Under the pieces are notes generated by a model. That model did no database searches. It saw nothing but the letters and a program-made list of their open reading frames with translations, and was not told where the DNA came from. A stretch of DNA of 28,967 nucleotides from a virus. Shown one piece after another: positions 1-5,144 of this stretch. The position numbers were made by a program, and so were the translations under genes. Numbering within the stretch: position 1 is the stretch's first letter; every line of letters begins with the position of its first letter. The stretch lies in IMG/VR virus record IMGVR_UViG_3300049473_000071, positions 1 to 28,967 of that record; one strand, written 5' to 3'.

Positions 1-105
1 ATTAAGTATATATGTGCATTAGTTTGTGTGGGCTCTATAGTATGTTTGTGTGGTTTTTTGGGGAGGGAGCACACCCCCTGTAACACTCTAACAATAACGT
101 ATTAC

Positions 106-117
106 ATTACATGTAAT
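106..117. promoter_or_regulatory. Perfect palindrome, operator-like
   Basis: ATTACATGTAAT is a perfect 12-bp palindrome, preceded by another ATTACA half-site at 101-106. The same half-sites (ATTACA and TGTAAT) bound the dyad at 1006-1028, and related ones occur at 1027-1049 and 750-760. This suggests one DNA-binding protein recognising several sites around the leftward gene. The binding role is inferred. Confidence 0.4.
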
Positions 118-127
118 TTTAGCATTA

Positions 128-153
128 TTTGATAACTCAATATGAGGCCGGGG
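128..153 (+). repeat. Left copy of inverted repeat flanking the leftward gene
   Basis: Its reverse complement matches 692-717 at 23 of 26 positions. The shared blocks are CCCGGCCTCATATT and TTATCAAA, separated by a short variable stretch. Both copies point inward toward the gene at 166-669. The right copy overlaps that gene's -10 box and 5' leader; the left copy lies just past its stop codon. Confidence 0.75.
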
Positions 154-165
154 ACATTTTAATCG

Positions 166-669
166 TTATTGTTCATCATCCTTGTTGGATGATTCATCAT
201 CAATCCACTCGGGCTCGGCGGGCTCATCAGGTTGAGTCGCAAACTCGGCCAGCAATTCTTTGACCTTTTCCTTAGGCGTGCGTAATGCAAGCTCAGCTTG
301 GTCACGATTGAAGCCCAATGATTCAAGAACTCGGATTGCCGCCTCATGTTTGTCGATCCCACCACCACGTTGAGCCGGATACTCCATCGGATCAATAATG
401 AGAGGTAGTTGCGCGACCTCGGCGGATGTTTTAATTTTGAACACCCTCGGTCTTAGTACTACAATGTTGACATCCTTGGCCGCATGTTTGAGAACTTGGT
501 CACCGTCCATGTGTTCCATGTTCATACCGAACTTGAAATAATGGTCTCCGTCCTTTAACTCGGTGACCTGTGACATCCATACAATGTTACCTTCAACGGA
601 AAATGTTCGCGGGTATTTTTCACCTTTGAGAACTTTGGTAACTTTACCAATGGTTTGCGTGTTATCCAT
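166..669 (-). CDS. Leftward hypothetical protein with UBA/RuvA-C-like helical segment
   Basis: This 167-residue protein is the only convincing leftward gene in the window. I do not recognise the family. Residues 1-100 look like a mixed alpha/beta or beta-rich domain. A segment around residues 108-142 (EAAIRVLESLGFNRDQAELAL) resembles the three-helix UBA or RuvA C-terminal fold: a hydrophobic helix, an LGF turn, then a second helix. The tail after about residue 145 is strongly acidic, as in some phage DNA-metabolism proteins, although that similarity is only of composition. The start is supported by AAGGAG about 8 nt upstream on the minus strand and by a promoter of form TTGACA-N17-GATAAT. The gene is enclosed by a 26-bp inverted repeat. 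A DNA-transaction or regulatory role is possible, but nothing catalytic is visible. Confidence 0.75.
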   Translation of the reverse strand: MDNTQTIGKVTKVLKGEKYPRTFSVEGNIVWMSQVTELKDGDHYFKFGMNMEHMDGDQVLKHAAKDVNIVVLRPRVFKIKTSAEVAQLPLIIDPMEYPAQRGGGIDKHEAAIRVLESLGFNRDQAELALRTPKEKVKELLAEFATQPDEPAEPEWIDDESSNKDDEQ

Positions 670-691
670 GACTTGACTCCTTGTGGTGTCA

Positions 692-717
692 ACCCGGCCT
701 CATATTCAATTATCAAA
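692..717 (-). repeat. Right copy of inverted repeat flanking the leftward gene
   Basis: This is the inverted partner of 128-153, with 23 of 26 positions identical. It covers the -10 hexamer (709-714) and the first part of the leader of the leftward gene. A protein binding here could therefore repress that gene. Alternatively, the pair marks the ends of an inserted or invertible cassette. Confidence 0.75.
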
Positions 718-737
718 GAGCGTGATGTTGATGTCAA
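709..737 (-). promoter_or_regulatory. Sigma70-type promoter for the leftward gene
   Basis: Read on the minus strand, TTGACA (737-732) is followed after 17 bp by GATAAT (714-709), a 5/6 match to the -10 consensus. Transcription would start near 702, about 33 nt before the ATG at 669. The -35 lies in a perfect dyad TGTCAAT-tccc-ATTGACA (732-749). A plus-strand TTGACA therefore faces the opposite way at 744-749, although I see no good -10 for that one. Confidence 0.65.
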
Positions 738-935
738 TTCCCATTGACAATTACAATGTACCATGAGTTGATTGTTTTGTCAAGGCCCCATGTGGATTTA
801 TTTTCATTGTGGGCTTGTGTCCATAAACTCGAAGGGGGTCATTCCCCATGAAACGCGGAGGAACCCACCTCTTACATTGCGCCTAGAAAAACCAATAACA
901 TCAAATGATGCTAACGCATCAGAATTTGCATCAAT

Positions 936-1001
936 GGATCTTCGATTCAGATATATAGAAAATTCTTAAATAAAATTTTCTTTGGATCTTCGATCCAGAT
1001 A
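936..1001. repeat. 18-bp direct repeat with palindromic core, 48-bp spacing
   Basis: GGATCTTCGATTCAGATA at 936-953 recurs as GGATCTTCGATCCAGATA at 984-1001, with 17 of 18 bases identical. The second copy contains the perfect dyad GGATC-TTC-GATCC. A hairpin-forming element sits between them at 956-981. Confidence 0.65.
956..981 (+). repeat. Recurrent hairpin element, copy 1
   Basis: TAGAAAATTC, a 7-nt loop, then AAATTTTCT gives an 8-bp stem. The same arrangement with the same loop length recurs at 13279-13305 and 23631-23656. Unlike those two, this copy lies upstream of a promoter rather than next to a Shine-Dalgarno sequence. Confidence 0.5.
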
Positions 1002-1005
1002 CGCA

Positions 1006-1049
1006 ATTACAACCAAAGATTATGTAATCACAACCAGAGGTTGTGTAAT
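1006..1049. promoter_or_regulatory. Two tandem operator-like dyads
   Basis: The first site (1006-1028) has ATTACA and TGTAAT ends. The second (1027-1049) contains the perfect dyad CACAACC-AGA-GGTTGTG and again ends in TGTAAT. The sites repeat every 21 bp, two turns of the helix, and end 15 bp before the -35 of the rightward promoter. That is a typical position for a repressor or activator. The regulator is not identified. Confidence 0.55.
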
Positions 1050-1064
1050 ATGCTCAAAAATGAG

Positions 1065-1093
1065 TTGACATTCAGACGTATATATGGTATAGA
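1065..1093 (+). promoter_or_regulatory. Sigma70-type promoter for the rightward operon
   Basis: TTGACA (1065-1070), a 17-bp spacer and TATAGA (1088-1093). Its flank TGAGTTGACATT is shared with the promoter before the portal gene. The predicted start of transcription (about 1100) is almost at the ATG of the first gene (1103), so that message could be leaderless. Confidence 0.65.
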
Positions 1094-1102
1094 CAATATG
1101 TT

Positions 1103-1711
1103 ATGATGAATAATTCTCAATACATACTTGATGATTTGATTACATCATTTGATGTAAAGACACCATCAATCCCCGCCCCTGATCCCAAGCCACAAGAGTA
1201 TTATTACGAGGCTCCACGCGAAAGAGATCGACGTCGAAGAGACCGCCGGACATTCGAGGTTTCCGAGATGAAGGAGCTTCACCACGAAATCGTCCGTCTT
1301 CACGTGGTAGGCGCATCGAATAAAGATATCGCGAAGACGCTCAATGTGTCGGAGCAAATGGTCTCCTACACCCTCAATTCCAAGGTCGTTCAAGATAAGA
1401 TAGATCTAATGCGTGCCTCGCGCGATGCAGATATAATTGATCTTACACGTGAGATTCGCCTGAAAGCGCCTAAGGCACTCAAGCTCTTAGAAGATATTAT
1501 TGACGATCACGGGAGGAATTATCATATTGCTTTAGCCGCAAAAACTGCCGAGAATTGGATGAATAGAGCTGGATATTCACCTGTGCAGAAATTCCAAGGT
1601 GCCGTGGCACATTTCACGGCTGAGGAGATAGAAGATCTAAAAAAGAAGGCATTAGAGAATGCTAAGATCTCTAATGTTATAGAAGCGGAGGTAGTAGAAA
1701 ATGAAAATTAA
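1103..1711 (+). CDS. Terminase small subunit-like protein
   Basis: This 202-residue protein has a disordered N-terminus with an arginine-rich patch (residues 39-49), a helix-turn-helix at about 69-92 (GASNKDIAKTLNVSEQMVSY), and a helical stretch at about 110-157 ending in an ENWMNRAGY motif. That order is typical of phage TerS proteins, which bind the packaging site and form a ring that delivers DNA to TerL. It is the first gene behind the rightward promoter. TerL lies 6.4 kb downstream instead of adjacent. The ATG at 1103 has almost no leader. A second start at 1268 (Met56) has a GAGGT seven bases upstream and would keep the helix-turn-helix. A transcription regulator is the main alternative. 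Confidence 0.7.
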   Translation: MMNNSQYILDDLITSFDVKTPSIPAPDPKPQEYYYEAPRERDRRRRDRRTFEVSEMKELHHEIVRLHVVGASNKDIAKTLNVSEQMVSYTLNSKVVQDKIDLMRASRDADIIDLTREIRLKAPKALKLLEDIIDDHGRNYHIALAAKTAENWMNRAGYSPVQKFQGAVAHFTAEEIEDLKKKALENAKISNVIEAEVVENEN

Positions 1712-1886
1712 GATGTGGAGTCTTGTAGACAAAAATAGCGGAAAGATTGTTCAGATTGATGCAGTATCGAATTTCACGGACAAGATCTGCTATGCTGTGG
1801 GTTTTGCAACGAAGAAAGATCTTAAAGAAGCTGTTGGTTCTTTAGATCATTCCGAGAAGATAGTAAAAATAGAAATGGAGATCTAA
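1701..1886 (+). CDS. Hypothetical small protein
   Basis: A 61-residue protein overlapping the end of the TerS-like gene by 11 bases, with GGAGG placed correctly before its ATG. It is a compact, charged, mixed alpha/beta-looking protein with no membrane segment and no recognisable domain. Its stop codon overlaps the ATG of the peptidase gene, so it is translationally coupled in the same operon. Its role is unknown. Confidence 0.7.
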   Translation: MKIKMWSLVDKNSGKIVQIDAVSNFTDKICYAVGFATKKDLKEAVGSLDHSEKIVKIEMEI

Positions 1887-2278
1887 TGCTCAATCCGACC
1901 GGCATGCCGATCCGAGGATCGGATAAGTGGGGGGAGGGTAGATATGGAGCTTCACGTGGTAGCCGAATTCACGAAGGAGCAGATTATATTTGTGAGCCTG
2001 GTCAGCCCGTTAGGGCTCCTATCGAGGGTGAGATCGTAAGAGAAGCAAAGCCATATCCAGAAAGCGGGTACTCTGGGCTTCTCATTCAAGGCAAATATAT
2101 GGCGATTAAGATGTTCTATCTTGAGCCTTTCCGTGATATGATAGGCAAGCATGTAGCTCAAGGTGATATAATCGGGGTAGCTCAAGATATCTCCAAGAGG
2201 TATGATAAAGAGATGACACCCCACATTCATCTTCAAATTGAGCATCTAAATCCAGAGATATTGACGGAAATGATATGA
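1886..2278 (+). CDS. M23-family metallopeptidase, probable endolysin
   Basis: This 130-residue protein carries the LytM/M23 zinc-site pattern: H29-x3-D33 (in IHEGADY) and H113-x-H115 (in TPHIHLQI). By family rules, H29, D33 and H115 bind zinc and H113 is catalytic. The usual YxHL motif before the second half is replaced by FYLEP, so the second active-site histidine of LytM is absent. I believe this variant occurs in other phage members, but cannot check it. M23 enzymes cut peptide bonds in peptidoglycan cross-links or stems. There is no signal peptide, so release would need a holin, and membrane-protein genes follow directly. A virion-associated peptidoglycan hydrolase is the alternative role. 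The domain fills the whole protein. Confidence 0.85.
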   Translation: MLNPTGMPIRGSDKWGEGRYGASRGSRIHEGADYICEPGQPVRAPIEGEIVREAKPYPESGYSGLLIQGKYMAIKMFYLEPFRDMIGKHVAQGDIIGVAQDISKRYDKEMTPHIHLQIEHLNPEILTEMI

Positions 2279-2287
2279 GCACAAGAG

Positions 2288-2497
2288 ATGAAGAGCCGCC
2301 TAGACAAGAAGTACAGGATAGTAAAATTCGTGTGTATTGCCTTAGGTGCCTTAACGATACCGCTAAGCACCTATATTGGCTTCTTATTGGGTGCAGGCAA
2401 TTATTCCCTTGCAGTCTCTTTGTGCTGCCTAGAGATTGTAGTGGTATTCGTTGATACAACAATGTGGGCTTGGTGTTTAGAGAGGATGACTGAATGA
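2288..2497 (+). CDS. Small two-helix membrane protein, holin-like
   Basis: A 69-residue protein with a basic N-terminus (residues 1-13) and two hydrophobic segments at about 14-34 and 40-62, ending in a short charged tail. It follows the M23 peptidase by nine bases. That size, topology and position fit a phage holin, which would permeabilise the inner membrane. The ribosome site is weak. An overlapping frame starting at 2275 was considered and rejected because only this frame gives a credible membrane protein. Confidence 0.6.
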   Translation: MKSRLDKKYRIVKFVCIALGALTIPLSTYIGFLLGAGNYSLAVSLCCLEIVVVFVDTTMWAWCLERMTE

Positions 2498-2646
2498 TTG
2501 AGATATCTTCACATGAGAATTTTACTTTCGGGTTTGAGATTGGGTGGATTTTCCTAGATCTATTTCTTGGATGTTACACAATAAGCTTTGATCTAAATCC
2601 TGGAGACAAAATCGAGTTCGAGGAAGATAAAAACGATGAGGAATAG
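2494..2646 (+). CDS. Hypothetical 50-residue protein
   Basis: This short frame starts at an ATG overlapping the previous stop (TGAATGA) and ends in an acidic tail (EFEEDKNDEE). Its middle contains a hydrophobic stretch (GWIFLDLFLGCYTI, residues 17-30) that could be a single membrane segment. It overlaps the next gene by 11 bases. Tight coupling on both sides supports it as real. It may belong to the lysis block, but I recognise no family. Confidence 0.5.
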   Translation: MIEISSHENFTFGFEIGWIFLDLFLGCYTISFDLNPGDKIEFEEDKNDEE

Positions 2647-3148
2647 ATGCTCAATTGGCTGGTACAAGATTGCTTGGGGTATGTGGATAGCATTATTTCT
2701 TTTGCTCGGAGTAATTCTCCTTAGTTGCTCGATTAGTAGAGACACCTTATCACGATCGTTCTCTGGGCATGATCGTATTACCATCCGCGTTGGAGGTCAT
2801 AACATAGAATGTGCATTACCAGAAGAGCTTAGGTGGGCTCAAATTGAGTCTAGTGGCCGAGAGCTATTGCCAAGTCCCAAAGGATCTTCCTTCATAAGAC
2901 TTGACTCGAGCGCTGCACAATTCTATGTTTATTGCTATTCTGCGTATCCAACCGAAGGTAAACCAGAGTGTTTCGTACAGCTTATCTACGTCAACGCCTC
3001 TGGAAGTTGGTGGTTACATAGCTGCGCTAGAGACGGAGTTCCTAAGATAGATCGGATTACTGAGGAGCAGGCTGGTTGGTGGATTAAATTATTTAAGGGG
3101 GAACTTTTTGAGATGATTCCCGGAGAAATAGTGTCTAAAGAAATGTAA
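2636..3148 (+). CDS. Membrane-anchored or lipoprotein-like exported protein
   Basis: A 170-residue protein with a basic N-terminus, a hydrophobic segment at about 13-30 and then LLSC, which resembles a lipobox around Cys31, although a leucine at -2 is not ideal. The remaining ~140 residues are soluble, with several cysteines and tryptophans, and would lie in the periplasm. GAGGAA lies before the ATG. The gene sits in the lysis/membrane block between two small membrane-protein genes. A superinfection-exclusion or lysis-accessory lipoprotein is possible, but there is no homology I can recall. Confidence 0.6.
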   Translation: MRNRCSIGWYKIAWGMWIALFLLLGVILLSCSISRDTLSRSFSGHDRITIRVGGHNIECALPEELRWAQIESSGRELLPSPKGSSFIRLDSSAAQFYVYCYSAYPTEGKPECFVQLIYVNASGSWWLHSCARDGVPKIDRITEEQAGWWIKLFKGELFEMIPGEIVSKEM

Positions 3149-3160
3149 GGAGGTTAAGAA

Positions 3161-3370
3161 ATGAATGGTAATAATCTTTTTCCTTTGTGGCTCCCTAAAG
3201 GCTCGGTAAGAGCGTTAATTGCTTTGGGAGTTGTTGCATCAACTATACTCATCGCGATAACGCAGCAGAGTGTCCCGGAAGTTCTTGGAACTCTGGCTGG
3301 CGTCGTTGTTACGTTCTATTTCAAGGATCGGGAGCGAGCTCAGGAGAAAAAGCCCGAATCCGGTGAGTAA
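3161..3370 (+). CDS. Small membrane protein, holin-like
   Basis: A 69-residue protein with a strong Shine-Dalgarno (AAGGAGG). It has a WLPKGSVRALIAL motif, two hydrophobic stretches (about residues 16-34 and 40-54), and a charged C-terminal tail (KDRERAQEKK). The LPxGSVRAL start leading into a membrane helix recurs in small phage and bacterial membrane proteins of unknown function. Given the peptidase and lipoprotein neighbours, a holin or holin partner is the best guess. Its stop overlaps the next ATG (TAATG). Confidence 0.65.
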   Translation: MNGNNLFPLWLPKGSVRALIALGVVASTILIAITQQSVPEVLGTLAGVVVTFYFKDRERAQEKKPESGE

Positions 3371-3591
3371 TGGCCTTAGGTGCTTGGATTTTGGCCGTCA
3401 GGACGGCTATAGACGTTTATAAGCTGGTTAGGGAGGAGATAAAATATGAGAAAACTACTGGCGTTGTTCTTGATGATAGCCTTCTCGCTCGTGTGCGCAA
3501 GTTGCGAGATGCTTCAGCTAAAAAAGCCGGAACAAAGCGAAAAAGTAATAACGAACATACTGGCCAGACGCGTAGCCTATATGATTGGTAA
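3370..3591 (+). CDS. Hypothetical protein; possible inner-spanin-like gene
   Basis: A 73-residue protein starting in a TAATG overlap. The N-terminus (GAWILAVRTAIDVYKLV) is amphipathic to mildly hydrophobic, and the remainder is basic and helical. The last 146 bases are shared, in another frame, with the start of a lipoprotein gene. This nested layout resembles Rz/Rz1 spanin pairs, in which an inner-membrane protein overlaps an outer-membrane lipoprotein. The membrane segment is weaker than in typical Rz, so the function is tentative. Confidence 0.5.
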   Translation: MALGAWILAVRTAIDVYKLVREEIKYEKTTGVVLDDSLLARVRKLRDASAKKAGTKRKSNNEHTGQTRSLYDW

Positions 3592-3871
3592 GAATAATCC
3601 GGATAAGGTAGATAGTTGGCTCAAATGGGTTGACAAGGGATTGTCCCTTAAACCTGGGGACACGCCTCTAGCACTGGAATCCTTATTGACTGACCTTCTT
3701 GGCTATGCTGATATAGAACCTCTGCTGCGCAAAGACATTGAAGATTTAATCTCTCTATTTGATATGCCCGAGTTACAGCCTGTAGATTCTCAGTATTTAG
3801 CGGAAGTTTATATAGAGAGAATACGACTGATCTTCAATGGATTCAGAGAAGGCCTGGAACTGGCCTCTTAA
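3446..3871 (+). CDS. Lipoprotein; possible outer-spanin-like
   Basis: A 141-residue protein with a strong GGAGG at 3432-3436 and a clear export signal: MRKLLALFLMIAFSLV followed by CASC, with Cys20 the likely lipidated residue. The mature part is helical and soluble, with no known domain. It starts inside the previous gene in a different frame. It is longer than typical Rz1 (about 60 residues) and not proline-rich, so an outer-spanin role is only a hypothesis. Other exported phage lipoproteins block superinfection. Confidence 0.7.
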   Translation: MRKLLALFLMIAFSLVCASCEMLQLKKPEQSEKVITNILARRVAYMIGKNNPDKVDSWLKWVDKGLSLKPGDTPLALESLLTDLLGYADIEPLLRKDIEDLISLFDMPELQPVDSQYLAEVYIERIRLIFNGFREGLELAS

Positions 3872-3910
3872 AGAAGTAAAATTGTGGCAACCTATAATCG
3901 CGGAGGCACT

Positions 3911-4690
3911 GTGAGGAGGTTACTAGCTTTTTTAATAGCCCTAGGACTTATTCTTTTTCCAGGTGCTCTGCTGGCTGCAGATAGGATTGAGGCAGAGAGC
4001 ATGGTTCTCACGAACTATGTAGTAGATTCTACGAATGTGTTCCCCTGGTTCTCTGGGAAGATCGTCAAGACAACTGGTACTGGTTCGGCGAAAGCTTCGT
4101 ATGTTTCTAACATGGCTGGTTACTATGATTTGAAAATTGCTTATATTGATGAATCCGATGGAGTTGGAAAAATAGCTGTTTTTAAGAATGACGTGACGAT
4201 CGACCAGTGGACGCTTAACCTTGATGTTGCAGATATAAGCTCGGAAAATAGCTATACTAGTAGGATTATCTTGAACGTTCCTCTTAACCCTGGAGATGTT
4301 ATTACTATCCAAGGAATCAGACATGAAGGAGAATTTGCTCGTGTTGATTATCTGGAGTTGATACCTCTGTATAGCAAATCGCTAACACTCGGTTGGGATG
4401 TTGGTTATGATCCGGATGGTGACCTGGCTGGCTATCGTCTGCATTACAAGATGAATACCCCTGGCCCACCTTATAATGGCGTGGGGCTAGTAGAGGGGAA
4501 CTCCCCGATAGATGTTGGGAACGTCGTGGAGTACGCCCTTTCTGGGCTTCAGATAGGAGTTTATTATTTTGTAGTCTCAGCATACGATGCTAGAGGGAAT
4601 ATCAGCGGCTACTCGAATGAGCTGGTATACGAAGTACAGGAAATAGGAGCAAGACCGCCTGTAGGCCCTCCGAGCCTTAGGATCAAATAA
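3911..4690 (+). CDS. Exported carbohydrate-binding (CBM6/35-like) and fibronectin III protein
   Basis: From the GTG at 3911 this is 259 residues. A Sec signal peptide covers 1-22 (VRRLLAFLIALGLILFPG, then LLAA). A beta-sandwich domain at about 25-155 begins IEAESM, contains a GYYDLKIAYID strand and ends with ARVDYLELIPL, as in CBM6/CBM35-type modules that bind sugars. A fibronectin type III domain follows at about 160-245 (LTLGWDVG, GYRLHYK, YYFVVSAYDARGNISGYSNE). GGAGG lies four bases before this GTG. An upstream GTG at 3884 is in frame but has no clear ribosome site and would lengthen the signal unusually. Glycan binding at the cell surface or on the virion is inferred. The signal peptide is unusual for a phage fibre-type protein. 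Confidence 0.75.
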   Translation: MRRLLAFLIALGLILFPGALLAADRIEAESMVLTNYVVDSTNVFPWFSGKIVKTTGTGSAKASYVSNMAGYYDLKIAYIDESDGVGKIAVFKNDVTIDQWTLNLDVADISSENSYTSRIILNVPLNPGDVITIQGIRHEGEFARVDYLELIPLYSKSLTLGWDVGYDPDGDLAGYRLHYKMNTPGPPYNGVGLVEGNSPIDVGNVVEYALSGLQIGVYYFVVSAYDARGNISGYSNELVYEVQEIGARPPVGPPSLRIK

Positions 4691-4726
4691 ATGGATACAA
4701 GACATTGAAATAGTAAGGAGGTTGAG

Positions 4727-5140
4727 ATGTCAGAATTTTCAGATTATATGGAGAATTTGGTTATTGACCATTTGTTAAGGGCGCAGGCGTATTCTCCGGT
4801 GACGGTTTACGTGGCGCTCTTTACGGCGGAGACCGGTTTGGAAGCAAATAACCCGACGGCAGAGGTTAGTTTTACTGGCACTGCCTATGCGCGCCAAGCC
4901 GCTGGATTGGGGGCAGCTTCGGGTGGAGCAAGCTCGAATGCTGCTGATATTACCTTTCCCACGGCTACAGCCAGCTGGGGAACTGTGACACATGTCGCTC
5001 TAGTTGATCATGCCACCAATGTCACTTGGGGCACGAATGTTAACGTGCTGATGTGGAGTCCCCTTGATGCCAGCAAAGCTGTTGGTAGTGGGGACACCTT
5101 CAAGATCAATGCCGGCGATTTGGATGTAACTGTGACTTAA
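4727..5140 (+). CDS. Phage tail-fibre-like structural protein
   Basis: A 137-residue protein preceded by a strong AAGGAGG. It matches from memory a common family of small phage structural proteins: an N-terminal LVIDHLLR helix, a VYVALFTAETG strand, AYARQA, an alanine/serine-rich ITFPTATASWGTVTHVALVD block, and a C-terminal GDTFKINAGDLDVTVT. These are annotated as tail-fibre or minor structural proteins. No catalytic motif is present. It begins the fibre/adhesin block and is probably a virion component. Confidence 0.75.
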   Translation: MSEFSDYMENLVIDHLLRAQAYSPVTVYVALFTAETGLEANNPTAEVSFTGTAYARQAAGLGAASGGASSNAADITFPTATASWGTVTHVALVDHATNVTWGTNVNVLMWSPLDASKAVGSGDTFKINAGDLDVTVT

Positions 5141-5144
5141 GATA

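Larger units (their letters stand above)
1..165. other. Left-edge non-coding region with repeats
   Basis: I see no convincing gene here. The stretch carries a 10-bp direct repeat GTTTGTGTGG at 22-31 and 44-53 (22-bp period), a perfect 12-bp palindrome ATTACATGTAAT at 106-117, and a perfect 10-bp inverted repeat AACAATAACG (90-99) with CGTTATTGTT (164-173) that reaches the stop codon of the leftward gene. The left copy of a 26-bp repeat flanking that gene lies at 128-153. The GGGG/CCCC arms near 60-77 could form a weak hairpin, but there is no T-run on the correct side for the leftward gene, so I do not call a terminator. It is probably a regulatory or intergenic region of the phage. Confidence 0.5.
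764..1102. promoter_or_regulatory. Intergenic regulatory region between divergent units
   Basis: About 340 bp with no convincing gene; a 65-codon open frame at 772-969 has no ribosome site and an unlikely composition. The stretch holds an 18-bp direct repeat built on a GGATC-TTC-GATCC palindrome (936-953 and 984-1001), one copy of a recurrent hairpin (956-981), two tandem operator-like dyads 21 bp apart (1006-1028 and 1027-1049), and the rightward promoter (1065-1093). This density of signals suggests the main control region between the leftward gene and the late-type operon. Confidence 0.6.

Noticed and set aside
54-80. Terminator for the leftward gene from the G-run and C-run
   Set aside because: On the leftward transcript the stem would be followed by A residues, not U residues, and pairing is short.
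744-772. Rightward promoter from the TTGACA at 744-749
   Set aside because: The hexamer at the right distance is GTTGAT, a poor -10; the element is better explained as part of the dyad at 732-749.
772-969. A 65-codon rightward open frame in the intergenic region
   Set aside because: No ribosome site, an unlikely composition, and it covers one of the repeat elements; best treated as non-coding.
2275-2454. Alternative frame starting at the ATG that overlaps the peptidase stop, about 59 residues
   Set aside because: It gives a cysteine-rich product without a recognisable pattern, while the frame at 2288 gives a well-formed two-helix membrane protein.
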